A stretch of DNA of 64,000 nucleotides from Corynespora cassiicola (Eukaryota > Ascomycota > Dothideomycetes > Pleosporales > Corynesporascaceae), in NCBI GenBank assembly GCA_022059125.1, contig JAEUWY010000002.1, positions 1,674,001-1,738,000 on the forward strand. The letters are read 5' to 3'. A program made the position numbers and the translations under genes. Below, in pieces: positions 9,970 through 20,431 of this stretch. Numbering within the stretch: position 1 is the first letter of the stretch; each line of letters begins with the position of its first letter. The notes under the pieces are model-generated. The model was not told the origin of the DNA. It ran no database searches and worked only from the letters and a program-made list of their open reading frames with translations.

Positions 9970-12189
9970 ATGAGCGATCGCGCCGCCGGAGTCCGTAACT
10001 TACGGGCAATGTTCGAGAACAACAACTCTGCGCCTTCTCCAGAGCCCCGCGGTCGCTCCCCAGGCGGCAGCGGCAGCCCCGACGGCTCTGTCCGCCCGAC
10101 CTCCAAGGTCAGAGCCTCGTTCGTCTCCGTCGAGCCCAGCGGCCTCGCCGCCCGCGAGCTGGGCACCACCAAGGGCACCGCCGTCAACAGCCTGCAGGCC
10201 CACCACCGCGAGAGCTTCAGCATCAGCCAGGACCTCGGCCCCGACGCCACGGCCGAGCTCAAGAAGGTCGTCAGCGACGAGAAGGAGGCCCGGAAGCAGA
10301 GCGACGCCATTTCTGACCCCATACCCGAAGACGCCCTCGACACGCGGGAGTCATCCCTCCCCCCGCCGCCCATTCGCCAGACCTCCGCCGGCAGCGTGCA
10401 GAATCTTGGGAAGATCATGAAGGGCTCGGCATTCCCTGAGCAGGCCAAAACGCAGGCCGATGCCGCTGCGGGCGCCCCGGGCCCCTCAGTCGACTCGCAG
10501 GCCCTGCTGGACAAGATGCAGAAGCTCTCCCTCGCTGATGCGCCCGGGGAGAACCCAGACAAGCCCGTGTCGGGTGCCCAGGAGGACGTCTCTTTGAAGC
10601 CCGCCGATCCCACCGATGCGGCTGCTGTGTCTGGCGGCGAGGCTCTTCCGCCCCCTACCGAGGTCCTCCCCCCGGCCGGAAGCTCTGCGCCCAAGACTAC
10701 GGCGACAAAGGCCAATGGAACAGCTACAGCGAACGGAAAGGCCGCGGGGAAGAAGCCCGCCACGATTTCAACTGCCAAAGCCCCCGCTCCCAAGCCCGCG
10801 CCCGCAAAGAGCCCCTTGCCCAAACCCCAAACCGCCCCGAAAGCACCCAAGACGCCCACCATGACCAAGGCCACACCAGCAGCATCTACGAAATCACCTT
10901 CCCCGGCCAAGGTGCAGCCCAAGACTACCCGACCCTCCACGCGGCCATCAATGGCAACGGCAGGCACTACTGCAAGCGCCGCTACAAAAGCAAAGGCGCC
11001 AGTCGCTGAGAACAAGAAGCCCGCTCCCTCGAAGCCCACCACTTCTGCCCCAGCTCCCAAGGACAACGTAAATACATCCCCCAGTGGCTTCAAGAAGCCC
11101 AAACCAAGGTCGCCAACTCGTCCGGTACGACTTCCTTCTCATCTGACAGCACCAACGGCGTCTTACGCAGCAAAACATGGGGAGGAGGCAAAAGAACAGA
11201 AACCTGTGCGCAAGCCAGCCCCCGTGGCATCACGCCCGCCACCCAAGGCAGCTGCCCCTGCCACCAAGAAGCCAGCATCGAGGCAATCGTTGGCCTCGAG
11301 CACTGCTCCTGGCAAGCGGCCAGATTCGCGTGCATCGACCAAAGGTGCTGCAGATGAAGGGTTCCTTGCTCGGATGATGAGACCAACGGCAAGCAGTGCA
11401 AGCAAATCTCATGACAAGCCGGCTTCCCCACCCCGAAAGCCAGCCTCGTCCGCTGCCCCCGCCCCCGCGGCCAAGCCAATTGCGAAGCCGAAGCTTCACG
11501 AAAGCACCGTAACCAAGGCAAAGAAGAAGGTCGAAGAGGTCGCTTCCAAGACAAAGGCAGCTGTGACCAATGGCCATCACGATGAGCAGAAAAGTGAAGA
11601 GCCGGCCACTACTGAGCCCAGTGTCGAGGCCAAGAGCCCTGAACCTACCACCGTTGAGCCGCCCAAGGCCGAGTCCGTAGCTGCTGAGCCCGCGGCGACC
11701 GAGTCTGTTCCCGAGCCTGCGACGATCGAGTCTGTCACCGAGCCTGCTTCTCAGCCCGCTGCTACCGAGGTCGAGCAGCCCGCTTCTGAGTCTGTTGCCG
11801 ATCATGCTGCCAGCCAGAATGTTGCAGAGACTGTATCCGAGCCCACTGTCGAGCCTGTCGTTGAGCCTACGCCTGAGCTTGAACCCGTGTCTGCCCCTGC
11901 TGTAGAGCCTACTGTTGAAGCTCCCGCTGAACCTACTCCTGAAACTTCCGTCGAGCCTGTTGCTGTACCAGCTGTCTCTACTCCAACAGCGGACGAGACC
12001 GCTGCCCCCAAGGATATCACGCCTGAGCCAACTAGCTTGGAGGCTACCAACTCCGAGTCGAGTGCCTCAGTCCCAGCTGAGACCAAGGCAGACGCCCCTC
12101 AGACAGAGGAAATCGCTTCCAAGGAAACCGTTGAGCCTGTGGCAACGAACCCCGAAACTTCCAAGGTTGAGGAACAGACAGCACAATAG
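9970..12189 (+). CDS. Large low-complexity, Ala/Pro/Glu-rich conserved fungal protein
   Basis: Intronless frame of 739 residues. The first 60 residues look ordered and conserved in type, with the motifs GVRNLRAMFEN and KVRASFVSVE. The rest is low complexity: an Ala/Lys/Pro-rich, basic middle (about residues 240-520) resembling microtubule- or nucleic-acid-associated disordered regions, then an acidic tail of degenerate EPxxxE/VEPT repeats (about 540-700). No catalytic domain or membrane segment is visible. Similar proteins are often annotated mucin-like or proteophosphoglycan-like only because of composition; I do not assign a function. The ATG at 9970 is chosen because it directly precedes the conserved N-terminal motif and follows a likely leader-intron acceptor. 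Confidence 0.75.
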   Translation: MSDRAAGVRNLRAMFENNNSAPSPEPRGRSPGGSGSPDGSVRPTSKVRASFVSVEPSGLAARELGTTKGTAVNSLQAHHRESFSISQDLGPDATAELKKVVSDEKEARKQSDAISDPIPEDALDTRESSLPPPPIRQTSAGSVQNLGKIMKGSAFPEQAKTQADAAAGAPGPSVDSQALLDKMQKLSLADAPGENPDKPVSGAQEDVSLKPADPTDAAAVSGGEALPPPTEVLPPAGSSAPKTTATKANGTATANGKAAGKKPATISTAKAPAPKPAPAKSPLPKPQTAPKAPKTPTMTKATPAASTKSPSPAKVQPKTTRPSTRPSMATAGTTASAATKAKAPVAENKKPAPSKPTTSAPAPKDNVNTSPSGFKKPKPRSPTRPVRLPSHLTAPTASYAAKHGEEAKEQKPVRKPAPVASRPPPKAAAPATKKPASRQSLASSTAPGKRPDSRASTKGAADEGFLARMMRPTASSASKSHDKPASPPRKPASSAAPAPAAKPIAKPKLHESTVTKAKKKVEEVASKTKAAVTNGHHDEQKSEEPATTEPSVEAKSPEPTTVEPPKAESVAAEPAATESVPEPATIESVTEPASQPAATEVEQPASESVADHAASQNVAETVSEPTVEPVVEPTPELEPVSAPAVEPTVEAPAEPTPETSVEPVAVPAVSTPTADETAAPKDITPEPTSLEATNSESSASVPAETKADAPQTEEIASKETVEPVATNPETSKVEEQTAQ

Positions 12190-12788
12190 GCGCCTTCTTC
12201 GTCTTGGATGAGCAACCCCTAGTTGATTCCCTCCTCGCTCATCCGCCTTCCGCTTTTTAATCTTCCATTCTCCCTGTTCGACCTTCTTTCTTGATAGCAT
12301 TTTCAGGAGCCAAACGTGTTTGCGAAGCTTCATTTTCATGGCGGGGTGTTTTGGTGTGACTTTTTACTTGTACAATTCTCAAGCATCTTTGTACGGAGAC
12401 CAAGGAGAACTGCCGCTTTTTGGATACGGTCTGTCGGGGGCATTCAGCGGCAAAACTGTGGCAAACTCATCTTGCATCTTCATGTAGTGTTGAAAGGGTA
12501 TGCCAGACTGACAATCCATGTATCATTACCCACCTGGTATTCTTGCGAAGTTGGAATCCTTTTGCGTGCGTATGCCCTTTGCAGTGTGATAGGCGTATAC
12601 AAGCTAGGAGGCAGCTCGGGCATGTCCGCGGGCCACGGTATCACGTGATGACGAAACCTCCGAGTCTCCGATGATCCTTGCAAGTGGAAACTTTTTGGGG
12701 TGGTACCGTCTCCCATCGAACCACAGCAATCACGGACGTCGTCCACTCATTCTTGTTCTGTACTTGTACTTTGTCATTTCATTTCAAA
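12190..12788. other. Intergenic: 3' flank and mef1 promoter
   Basis: About 600 bases without a supported gene. T-rich 3' UTR-like sequence at first, then the mef1 promoter with a TCACGTGA palindrome at 12641-12648. Confidence 0.45.
12641..12648. promoter_or_regulatory. TCACGTGA palindrome (bHLH/CBF1-type site)
   Basis: Perfect 8-bp palindrome 141 bases upstream of the mef1 ATG. The CACGTG core with flanking T and A is the preferred site of fungal CBF1-like bHLH factors. Function here is inferred from motif and position. Confidence 0.4.
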
Positions 12789-15398
12789 ATGAGGGTGCAA
12801 TCCCTCTTCCGAGCGCAATCGCTCGCTGCTACCGGTCTTCGCAATGGATTGAGGGCGGGAACTCGCGCCCCTTCGCGATGCGCCCTCTCGACCGCCGCCT
12901 TGTCGCGCACAACGTGCACCAATGGAACAAAGACCGATCAGTGGATCAGCAGCCAAATCAATTCATCGCAGAGGAGATGGCAGTCATCTGCCGCTGCTGC
13001 GGTGTGAGTTCGCCCTCCGAGAGCGCCAGCATGGGCAAAACCTCAGGAGACGCGACAAATGCTGATTTCACAATGTAGGCTCGAGCAAGCGGCCGCCGAC
13101 CCCAGCACCTTGTCCCAGGAAAAAATTGTTGAGAACTTGGACCCCGTCGAAGCGGCGAGGTTGTCGAAAGTCAGGAACATTGGCATTGCTGTAAGGACAC
13201 AAATCTTCGTGTTGCAGTTTTGAGCTGGACATCACGCCTGGGGATTGGGCTGACAAAAATTGCTGTAGGCGCATATCGACTCTGGAAAAACCACCTGTAC
13301 CGAGCGTGTCCTCTTCTACACCGGCCGTATCAACAGCATACACGAGGTTCGAGGCAAGGATGCCGTTGGCGCGAAGATGGACTCTATGGATCTCGAACGT
13401 GAAAAGGGTATCACCATTCAATCGGCTGCTACATTCTGTGACTGGATCAAGAAGGATGGAGATAAAGAGGAGAAGTACCACATCAACTTGATCGATACGC
13501 CCGGTCACATTGACTTCACAATCGAAGTCGAGAGAGCGCTGCGAGTTCTGGATGGTGCTGTCATGATTCTGTGTGCTGTCAGTGGTGTGCAGAGTCAGTC
13601 CATTACTGTCGATAGGCAGATGAAGCGATACAATGTTCCTAGGATTTCCTTCGTCAACAAGATGGACCGTATGGGTGCCAACCCTTGGAAGGCTGTCGAA
13701 CAAATCAACAAGAAGCTAAGGATTCCTGCTGCCGCCATTCAGGTTCCTATCGGACGTGAGGATCACTTCCAGGGTGTTGTCGATCTGATCAGAATGAAGG
13801 CCATCTATAACGAGGGCTCCAAGGGCGAGATCATCGTGGAGAAGGATGAGATTCCCGCTGATCTCGTCGAGCTCTGCAAGGAAAAGAGGCAGGTTCTCAT
13901 CGAGACTTTGGCGGATGTCGATGACGAGATTGCCGAGATTTTCTTGGACGAGCAGGTGCCGACCGAGGAGCAGATCAAGGCTGCTATCCGACGTGCGACT
14001 ATTAGCCTCAAGTTCTCCCCCGTCATGATGGGATCTGCTTTGGCCGACAAGTCTGTTCAGCCTATGCTTGATGCCGTTTGCGATTACCTTCCAAACCCAT
14101 CTGAGGTTGAGAACATGGCTCTGGACAAGAAGCGTGCGGAAGCTCCTGTCAAGCTCGTGTCTTACGGTTCCTTGCCATTTGTCGGCCTGGCCTTCAAGCT
14201 TGAAGAGAGTAACTTTGGACAACTGACCTATATCCGTGTGTACCAAGGTACTTTGAGGAAGGGCATGAACGTCTTCAATGCGCGATCCGACAAGAAGATC
14301 AAGATCCCTAAGATTGTGCGCATGCACTCCAACGAGATGGAGGAGGTTCAGGAGATTGGTGCTGGTGAAATCTGTGCCGTGTTTGGTGTCGACTGCGCGT
14401 CTGGAGACACTTTTACCGATGGCGGTCTCGGATACACCATGGTACGTTCAACATGTCCAACATTGACTTGAAATGATACTAATCATCTACAGAGCTCTAT
14501 GTTTGTCCCTGAACCCGTCATTTCCCTTTCGATTAAGCCAAAGAACACCAAGGACACCCCCAACTTCAGCAAGGCCATGAACCGATTTACTCGCGAGGAC
14601 CCGACTTTCCGTGTCCACGTCGACCCCGAATCGCAGGAGACCGTCATCTCGGGTATGGGAGAGTTGCATTTGGACATTTATGTCGAGCGTATGCGCCGTG
14701 AATACCGTGTCGAGTGCGAGACTGGCCAGCCCCAGGTCGCATACCGAGAGACTCTTACCCAGCGCGTCAACTTCGACCACACCCTCAAGAAGCAGACTGG
14801 TGGTTCTGGAGACTATGCCCGTGTGGTCGGCTGGCTTGAGCCTAGCGAGTCTCTTGCTGAGAACAAGTTCGAACAGCAGATTACCGGAGGCACTATTTCT
14901 GAGAAGTTCTTGTTCGCTTGCGAGAAGGGTTTCAACGCCTCGACCCTCAAGGGTCCTCTCCTCGGCCACAAGGTTCTCGGAGCATCAATGGTTATCAACG
15001 ACGGTGCCACTCACGCTGTCGATTCCAGTGAAATGTCGTTCAAGAATGCGACGCAGCAAGCCTTCCGCAAGGCCTTCACCCAGGGCGCACCGCAGGTCCT
15101 CGAGCCTCTTATGAAGACCACCATCACTGCACCCAACGAGTTCCAGGGTAACGTCGTCGGCCTGCTCAACAAGCGCAATGCCGTCATCAACGATACCGAG
15201 ATCGGCCCCGAGGACTTCACCCTCTACGCCGACTGCAGCTTGAACAGCATGTTCGGATTCTCGTCGCAGCTGCGTGCCGCGACCCAGGGCAAGGGCGAGT
15301 TCAGCATGGAGTTTAGCCACTACTCGCCTGCGCCCATGCAGCTGCAGAAGGAGCTCATTGCCAAGTACGAGAAGGAGCAGAAGGAGAGGAACGCTTAG
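12789..15398 (+). CDS. mef1: Mitochondrial elongation factor G (EF-G1, Mef1)
   Basis: Translational GTPase that moves tRNA and mRNA on the mitochondrial ribosome. Four exons: 12789-13003, 13079-13190, 13269-14441 and 14493-15398, giving 801 residues. The N-terminus is Arg/Ser/Ala-rich and nearly free of acids, as expected of a mitochondrial presequence, and exon 1 ends in [10 protein letters not shown]. GTPase motifs are all present: G1 AHIDSGKTT at 110-118 (split off by intron 2), G3 DTPGH at 185-189 and G4 NKMD at 239-242. The segment [19 protein letters not shown] is characteristic of the Mef1/GFM1 branch rather than Mef2. Domains II to V follow, ending in [26 protein letters not shown]. 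Introns have CTGAC/CTAAT-type branch sites. Confidence 0.96.
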
Positions 15399-16129
15399 AC
15401 GACGAAGGTGCAATGCTTTTCTGATGGTTGGATTTCTTGTTATAATACCCATGTCGACAGTGCTTCGAATGGGGATAGGGATTGCATTATAGACGATTCT
15501 GGATCTGGAATGCTGTCTAGCGGGCAGGCCAATTGGGGGATGCTTGATATGTGTAAAAATACGTTGTATGTATAATGGTCTAGAGATGCTGGAGATGATA
15601 CAGAAAAAGCACGCGAATAGATATCCCCTTCCTCACTCCATCAATGAGCCACGCATGCAGCGAGTGATGTCTCTGCAGCGGCACCGACATGGTCAAAAGC
15701 AGCATCGAAGATGTCTGGATACCTGGATATATCAGAAAGCTCTTCCATGTGCTGCACTTCAGACGTGTGCCGTCAGAGAGAGCATCCCATCCCCCCCGCC
15801 AAGCTCGACAACCGCGGCTTCCTATTCCAGCCTAGCCTCCCCGCGAGCTATCAGCAGCCCGTGGGCCTCGGGCGTCCAGGCGCGTCGGAATCGTCCGTCA
15901 ATCTGTCTATCTGCCTGTCTGCCTGTCTGTCACGTTTCCCCATTCCATCTCTTTCTTCTCTTCTCTTACCCTTTCTGAACATCGGCGACGCGACTCGATT
16001 CCTCATTCTTTTATCCGCCGTCCCTGTTCGTAAGTGCCGGCGTCCAATTCGCATCCGCGACTCGGGATCGCGAACTCGCTCGGCCGCCTGCCGCACTACA
16101 CCGCACGTCCCATCAACATCATCATCATC
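15399..16129. other. Intergenic between mef1 and the ABHD12-like gene
   Basis: No supported gene. Contains the mef1 3' flank and a promoter with CT-rich and TCTG/CTGTC repeats near 15900-15960. Confidence 0.4.
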
Positions 16130-17761
16130 ATGACAGAATTGCACCCCGTGCTGCGCAAGTCGTACTGGACGCTTGCGGGGCTGGGGATTGCCTGGGCGGC
16201 GTTTTTGCTGAGTATGGTGAATCCGTGGGTGCAGAGGCAGTACGTTGTCCCACTCCCTCCCTCCCTCGCTCCCTTCCCTCGTCCCCCCCCCCCTTTTTTT
16301 TTCTTCTCGTATCTGTTTAGAACTGTCTTGCGTTTGTGTAAGAGTTGGAGTGAAAGGGTAGGGCTGGTGCTGACGGGTGGGCTAGGGTTTTGTACTCGCA
16401 CAAGTTGCATACGGCGGGGTGGTGGCACAATGTCACAAATCCAGAGGAGTTTGGGTTTGCGAGTAAGTTTTTGGTTTTCTTTCTTTGTTGGGGGTTTGTT
16501 GGAGGAGGAGGGGGAGGGATGTGTGGGGTGGTTGTTGGTGTGGATGCTGATAGAGTGTAGAGGGCCAGGTGCAACCTTGGTGGCTTGATACGCCAGATGG
16601 TGAGAAGCTGTTTTGCTGGCATGTGCTTCCACTGGACACGTACTTGGAGAATGAGATGGAGATTGTGCAAAAGTACAAGGGGGCTTCGGATGGACTTGAA
16701 GGGACCGTGGGGGCCAAGTTGTTGCAGAGGGATCTCAAGAGCAAGGTGGTGATTAACTTTCACGGGGTGAGTATTTTTTTTTCTTTTTAAAAAGGCTGTT
16801 TTTCATCCATGTTTAATGGTTTCATTTCCCCATTCAATCCTACCTTCAATTGGAACCCCTCGTTCTGACATATCATTAGAACGCTGGCCATCTTGCACAA
16901 GGCTACCGGCCAGCAACTTTCCGCTCCATCGCTGGCATCCCACACACCCACCTTCTCACCTGCGACTACCGAGGCTTCGGTCTTTCAACCCTTAAGAACG
17001 CCCCGCATGTTCCGACAGAGCCAGGCGTCATAACCGATGCCATCGCCCTAACATCCTACCTACTCTCCGACCTCCAGCACCCAGCCTCCCGCACTGTCCT
17101 CCTAGGCCAATCCCTCGGCACAGCCGTGACCGCCGCTACATCCCTCTACTTTGCGGACCCTCAATCTTCAGAGCTACCCCCCACCGTCATCGAGCCGACA
17201 TCCAAAGTGAAAACCCCAGTGTCCTTCGCCAGCATCGTGCTCGTGGCCCCCTTCACCGATATCCCCCAGCTGCTCAAGACGTACCACATCTCAGGCTGGA
17301 TCCCCATTCTCTCGCCGCTCTCGGGATACCCGCGCATCGCCAAGTTCCTGACTAATCGCATCGTCGACCACTGGCCTACACTGCCGCGACTCAAAGCCCT
17401 TGTGGCCGCAACCTCGGCGACAAAGTCTCCGCTCAGGATCTCGATACTGCACGCGCGCAATGATGGCGACATCAGCTTCCGCCACTCGGAGCAGTTGTAT
17501 AACCCCTTGGAGATGGTGTTGTTGGGTGAGGAAGGCGCGACGAGCAGTGAGGAGCGGAGGAGCATTCATGGTGGAGAGAGGGTCAACAGGGGCGCTTTTG
17601 CGTATCGAAAGGTCGAGGATGCGGGAGGAGAGAGGAGTGTGGAGCTGGAGATTGTGAGGTACGGTGGCCACAATGAGGTTGTTGGGTTTGCGCAGGTGGG
17701 GCTTGCTGTGCGCAGAGCGTTCAAGGTCAAGACGTTCAAGCCTGGTCTCGATGTCGAGTAG
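16130..17761 (+). CDS. ABHD12-like alpha/beta serine hydrolase, membrane-anchored
   Basis: Four exons (16130-16239, 16386-16462, 16561-16766, 16880-17761), 424 residues. Residues about 12-32 form an N-terminal membrane anchor. Splicing yields NPWVQRQVLYSHKLHTAGWW, FGFAKGQVQPWWLDTPDGE and NFHGNAGH, all characteristic of the ABHD12/ABHD13-type family. The oxyanion segment HGNAGH spans the exon 3/4 junction. The nucleophile is Ser209 in GQSLG, the probable acid is Asp326 in HARND and the probable base is His395 in GGHNE. Animal ABHD12 hydrolyses lysophosphatidylserine; whether the fungal protein does so is inference. Introns 1-3 are 146, 98 and 113 nt, longer than usual for this window, with poly-C/poly-T tracts in the first. 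Confidence 0.88.
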
Positions 17762-18579
17762 AGAGTTGGTGCCGCGGCGATGCTATGATGAGATTGATGG
17801 CCATGACGATGGCCATACGCATGCTAATATGCCACTATCCCTGTACAATTTGTATGTATCACGTAATTCTGGCCGTCGGTTCTATACGGTCAATGCGATT
17901 ATCAAGTTGGAGTTTGTTCATCTTGGACTTTTCCCTATGACGAAGGTGTTCAGGAGCTGCTAGCACGTGGTAACGCGTCGCATCGGGGATCAGAAATGCC
18001 GTTCCCTTCCCGATTTATGGTCCCCATGCAGCGCCAATGTTATCACCCCAACACCACAAGACAATTGACCCGTTCTATCACCGAGGCCAAGACACCTCGT
18101 TTGCGTGTTCCGCTGTCACAGCCGCGTTCGGCTGTGTGGACCCGTTAGAAACGGTCCGATCTCCGCGGGCTGTGAAGCTCGCCGTCTACTCAGCTTAGCG
18201 CTGTGCCAGGCAGGCTGTTCAGTTCGACGGAGATTGAGGGCGCGGGAATAGGAGAAACTAGAGTGATCGATGGATTTAGGGCGTACAATGTGGGTATTCC
18301 GAGGTTCCGATTCGCGGTTCCATCATGGTCTGATTTGTGGAGATTGCGAGGGTGTTGGTATCAAGCGAGGTTTAGGCGGTGCATAATGACTCGCACAGGT
18401 AAAGTTGGTGATTCGTATCGCGAAGATGAAAGTGAATTTACTAGTTTAAAGTAGTAAGGGTATATAGTGTTAGAAGCGAAAATGTCTACTCGTAAACCAT
18501 GCAGTTCGGCTTTTAGTTGCAGAGATAATCCACCCATTGCCACGGAATGTGAAAGCACACTTCTCGGTTCTGGCCATAA
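17762..18579. other. Intergenic between convergent genes
   Basis: About 800 bases between the stop codons of two convergent genes. A CACGTG site is near 17964. Short frames have no recognisable content. Confidence 0.4.
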
Positions 18580-19747
18580 TTATTTCGGGTGTTGAGTCTT
18601 GTGGACAGGAGGGCTAGTGGGTAGCTCGATAGGATCATGGGGTGTGGCAGGCATTTCACTCGTGGCCAGAATTGGCTGATAATGTCTAAAATATCTGGTC
18701 AGCAAGTTAGCCAGAGTCTGGATAGACACAAAGTTTACCTGTGAGCATCATCGCAATCCGCTTCGGCATAATAGGCATACTTTGTTGCAGGGGGGCAATA
18801 CTCAGTGTCAATCTCTGCTGGCTTGGTGGCCGTTCCATCTCCGGCATAAGGTGCGGGCCGGTTCTTTCTCCGTCTCCAGAAAAAGAATCCGGCAGCACCG
18901 ATAATGGCCGCCGCACCTACACCTACGCCAACGCCCACGCCAATGGCGGTTGAACTTGAAGAGCTGCTTTCTGTATCGGGTGCAGCAGTGGCAGACGGTG
19001 TGCTTGTAACTGATGCAAACGTCGCAACGGTTGCGCTGGCCATGCTAGAAGTTGTATCTGTTGTACCGGCGGAGGTAGCGGTCGAAGATGCGGCGGAAGA
19101 GGTCGATTGATGTGTCTGGGTATAGGATTCACCAATTATGGTGATAGTGTAAGGCTCAGCTTCTGCGAAGGAGAAGGTTTCCCATCTGCTGGAGCATTCG
19201 CAATTATCAAAACAGCAGTATGAGTCCACGCCAGTCGAGTTACAGCTGTACACGGGTACTCCATTGTTGTCAATGTCTATTGATGTCAGTGTTGTCTCGA
19301 AAGAAAGCTCGGTGGCCATACCAAGACACTGCCGTGGGCAATTGCCCGACTTCCAGTTCTTATCGGTGCAGGTTCCTCTGTGCAATCGAGCTAGAGTCTC
19401 GTTGTGGGGATCTGCATTGAGTCAAAAAGGTGTGTTCGATCTGCATCTTTGGCCTTTGATTACCTGATACGCAAAGGCCGTTGGAAAGGCATGCTTGGCC
19501 CTTGTAGGATGTTCAGTACACTGTCGATAATGACAGTCGCAAAAAGGTGCACGTACATCGTAACAACAGGCTGAAACGAGGGAATTGGGGTTACATGCTA
19601 GATAACAGTCAGTCTTAGCGCCACATGAAGGACACCGAAGCTATTACCTGTATCAGAGCCTGCCTCGCCCCCATTTGGAAAATAACATTGTGCTAGAACA
19701 CTCGACGAGAAAGCAAACACAGTCGAGAGCTGTATGATGGCATTCAT
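18580..19747 (-). CDS. Secreted-type single-pass membrane protein with Cys-rich ectodomain and Ser/Thr stalk
   Basis: Five minus-strand exons: 19747-19648, 19597-19557, 19500-19464, 19411-18739 and 18685-18580; 318 residues. A signal peptide of about 19 residues (MNAIIQLSTVFAFSSSVLA) precedes a Cys-rich ectodomain (CYFPNG, CNPNS, ACCYDGQACLSNGLC, RGTCTDKNWKSGNCP, YCCFDNCEC). A Ser/Thr-rich, probably O-glycosylated stalk follows, then one membrane helix at about 215-238 built on a Gly-Val repeat and a basic RRRK stop-transfer. The 80-residue cytoplasmic tail ends after a Pro/Ser/Thr-rich segment. The architecture matches a common, poorly characterised fungal surface-protein family and resembles WSC/Mid2-type wall sensors without a true WSC domain. 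Intron lengths (50, 56, 52, 53 nt) and restored Cys motifs support the exons. Confidence 0.82.
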
Positions 19748-20431
19748 GGCGCAAGGACAAGCGGGAACAAGGCGAAGGAGAAGATCGAGTGGGAAGGTTG
19801 ATGGAACGAAAGCGCGCAGGGCACGCCCGGGGACGGGGTGCCTTAAGTTCACTTGAATCAGGCGTGCTAGCGGGGTTCAAAAATGCAGACTGGGGATGGG
19901 TCCGTGTGCGTAGGATGGCTGAAGAAATGGCCATTATGAGAGCGGTTAGGCGTTAGTCTGTCAACCCATGCTCCGGGCGAGGATCCGCGACTGTTCATTA
20001 TAAATAGGGAGGCAGAAATACAGCCGCCGTGGGTCCGTGACGACATATCTCAGATTCTGTACCTGGCGAAGGCTGTGAGGCGATGGCGGTGCGTGGAATA
20101 CGCTTTGGCACCCTGAGCAGAGGCGTAACTAGACCATGAAAGGTGCATTGATATCACGATGCTTCGGGCGCTGAGACGTCGGAGCGCGATGGCAGGTGTT
20201 GGACGACGGCGGGTGGGAACAAGCATTTGACAATGGCCCGACGCGCTTATCCCGGCTGGGCACTAGCGCGGGCCACGGCTACCGCGAAGGCGGAATGCGG
20301 CCTTGAGTGCCTCGGACGCGTCCCGAGCCTGGCCACGACTTCTCGCGATTTCGCATCCTTGAACTTTTGTGCTCGCCGACTCTCTCCCTCCACACCCATT
20401 GCCGAGCCCCGCGACTCGACGCGAATCGTCC
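19748..20431. other. Divergent promoter region
   Basis: About 680 bases separating the surface-protein gene (minus) from the Swc3-like gene (plus). No supported gene; a TATAAATAG-like box lies near 20001. Confidence 0.4.

Noticed and set aside
9939..11102. 387-residue minus-strand frame opposite the low-complexity gene
   Set aside because: Ala/Gly/Val-rich complement of an Ala/Pro/Lys-rich gene; no start context or splice partners.
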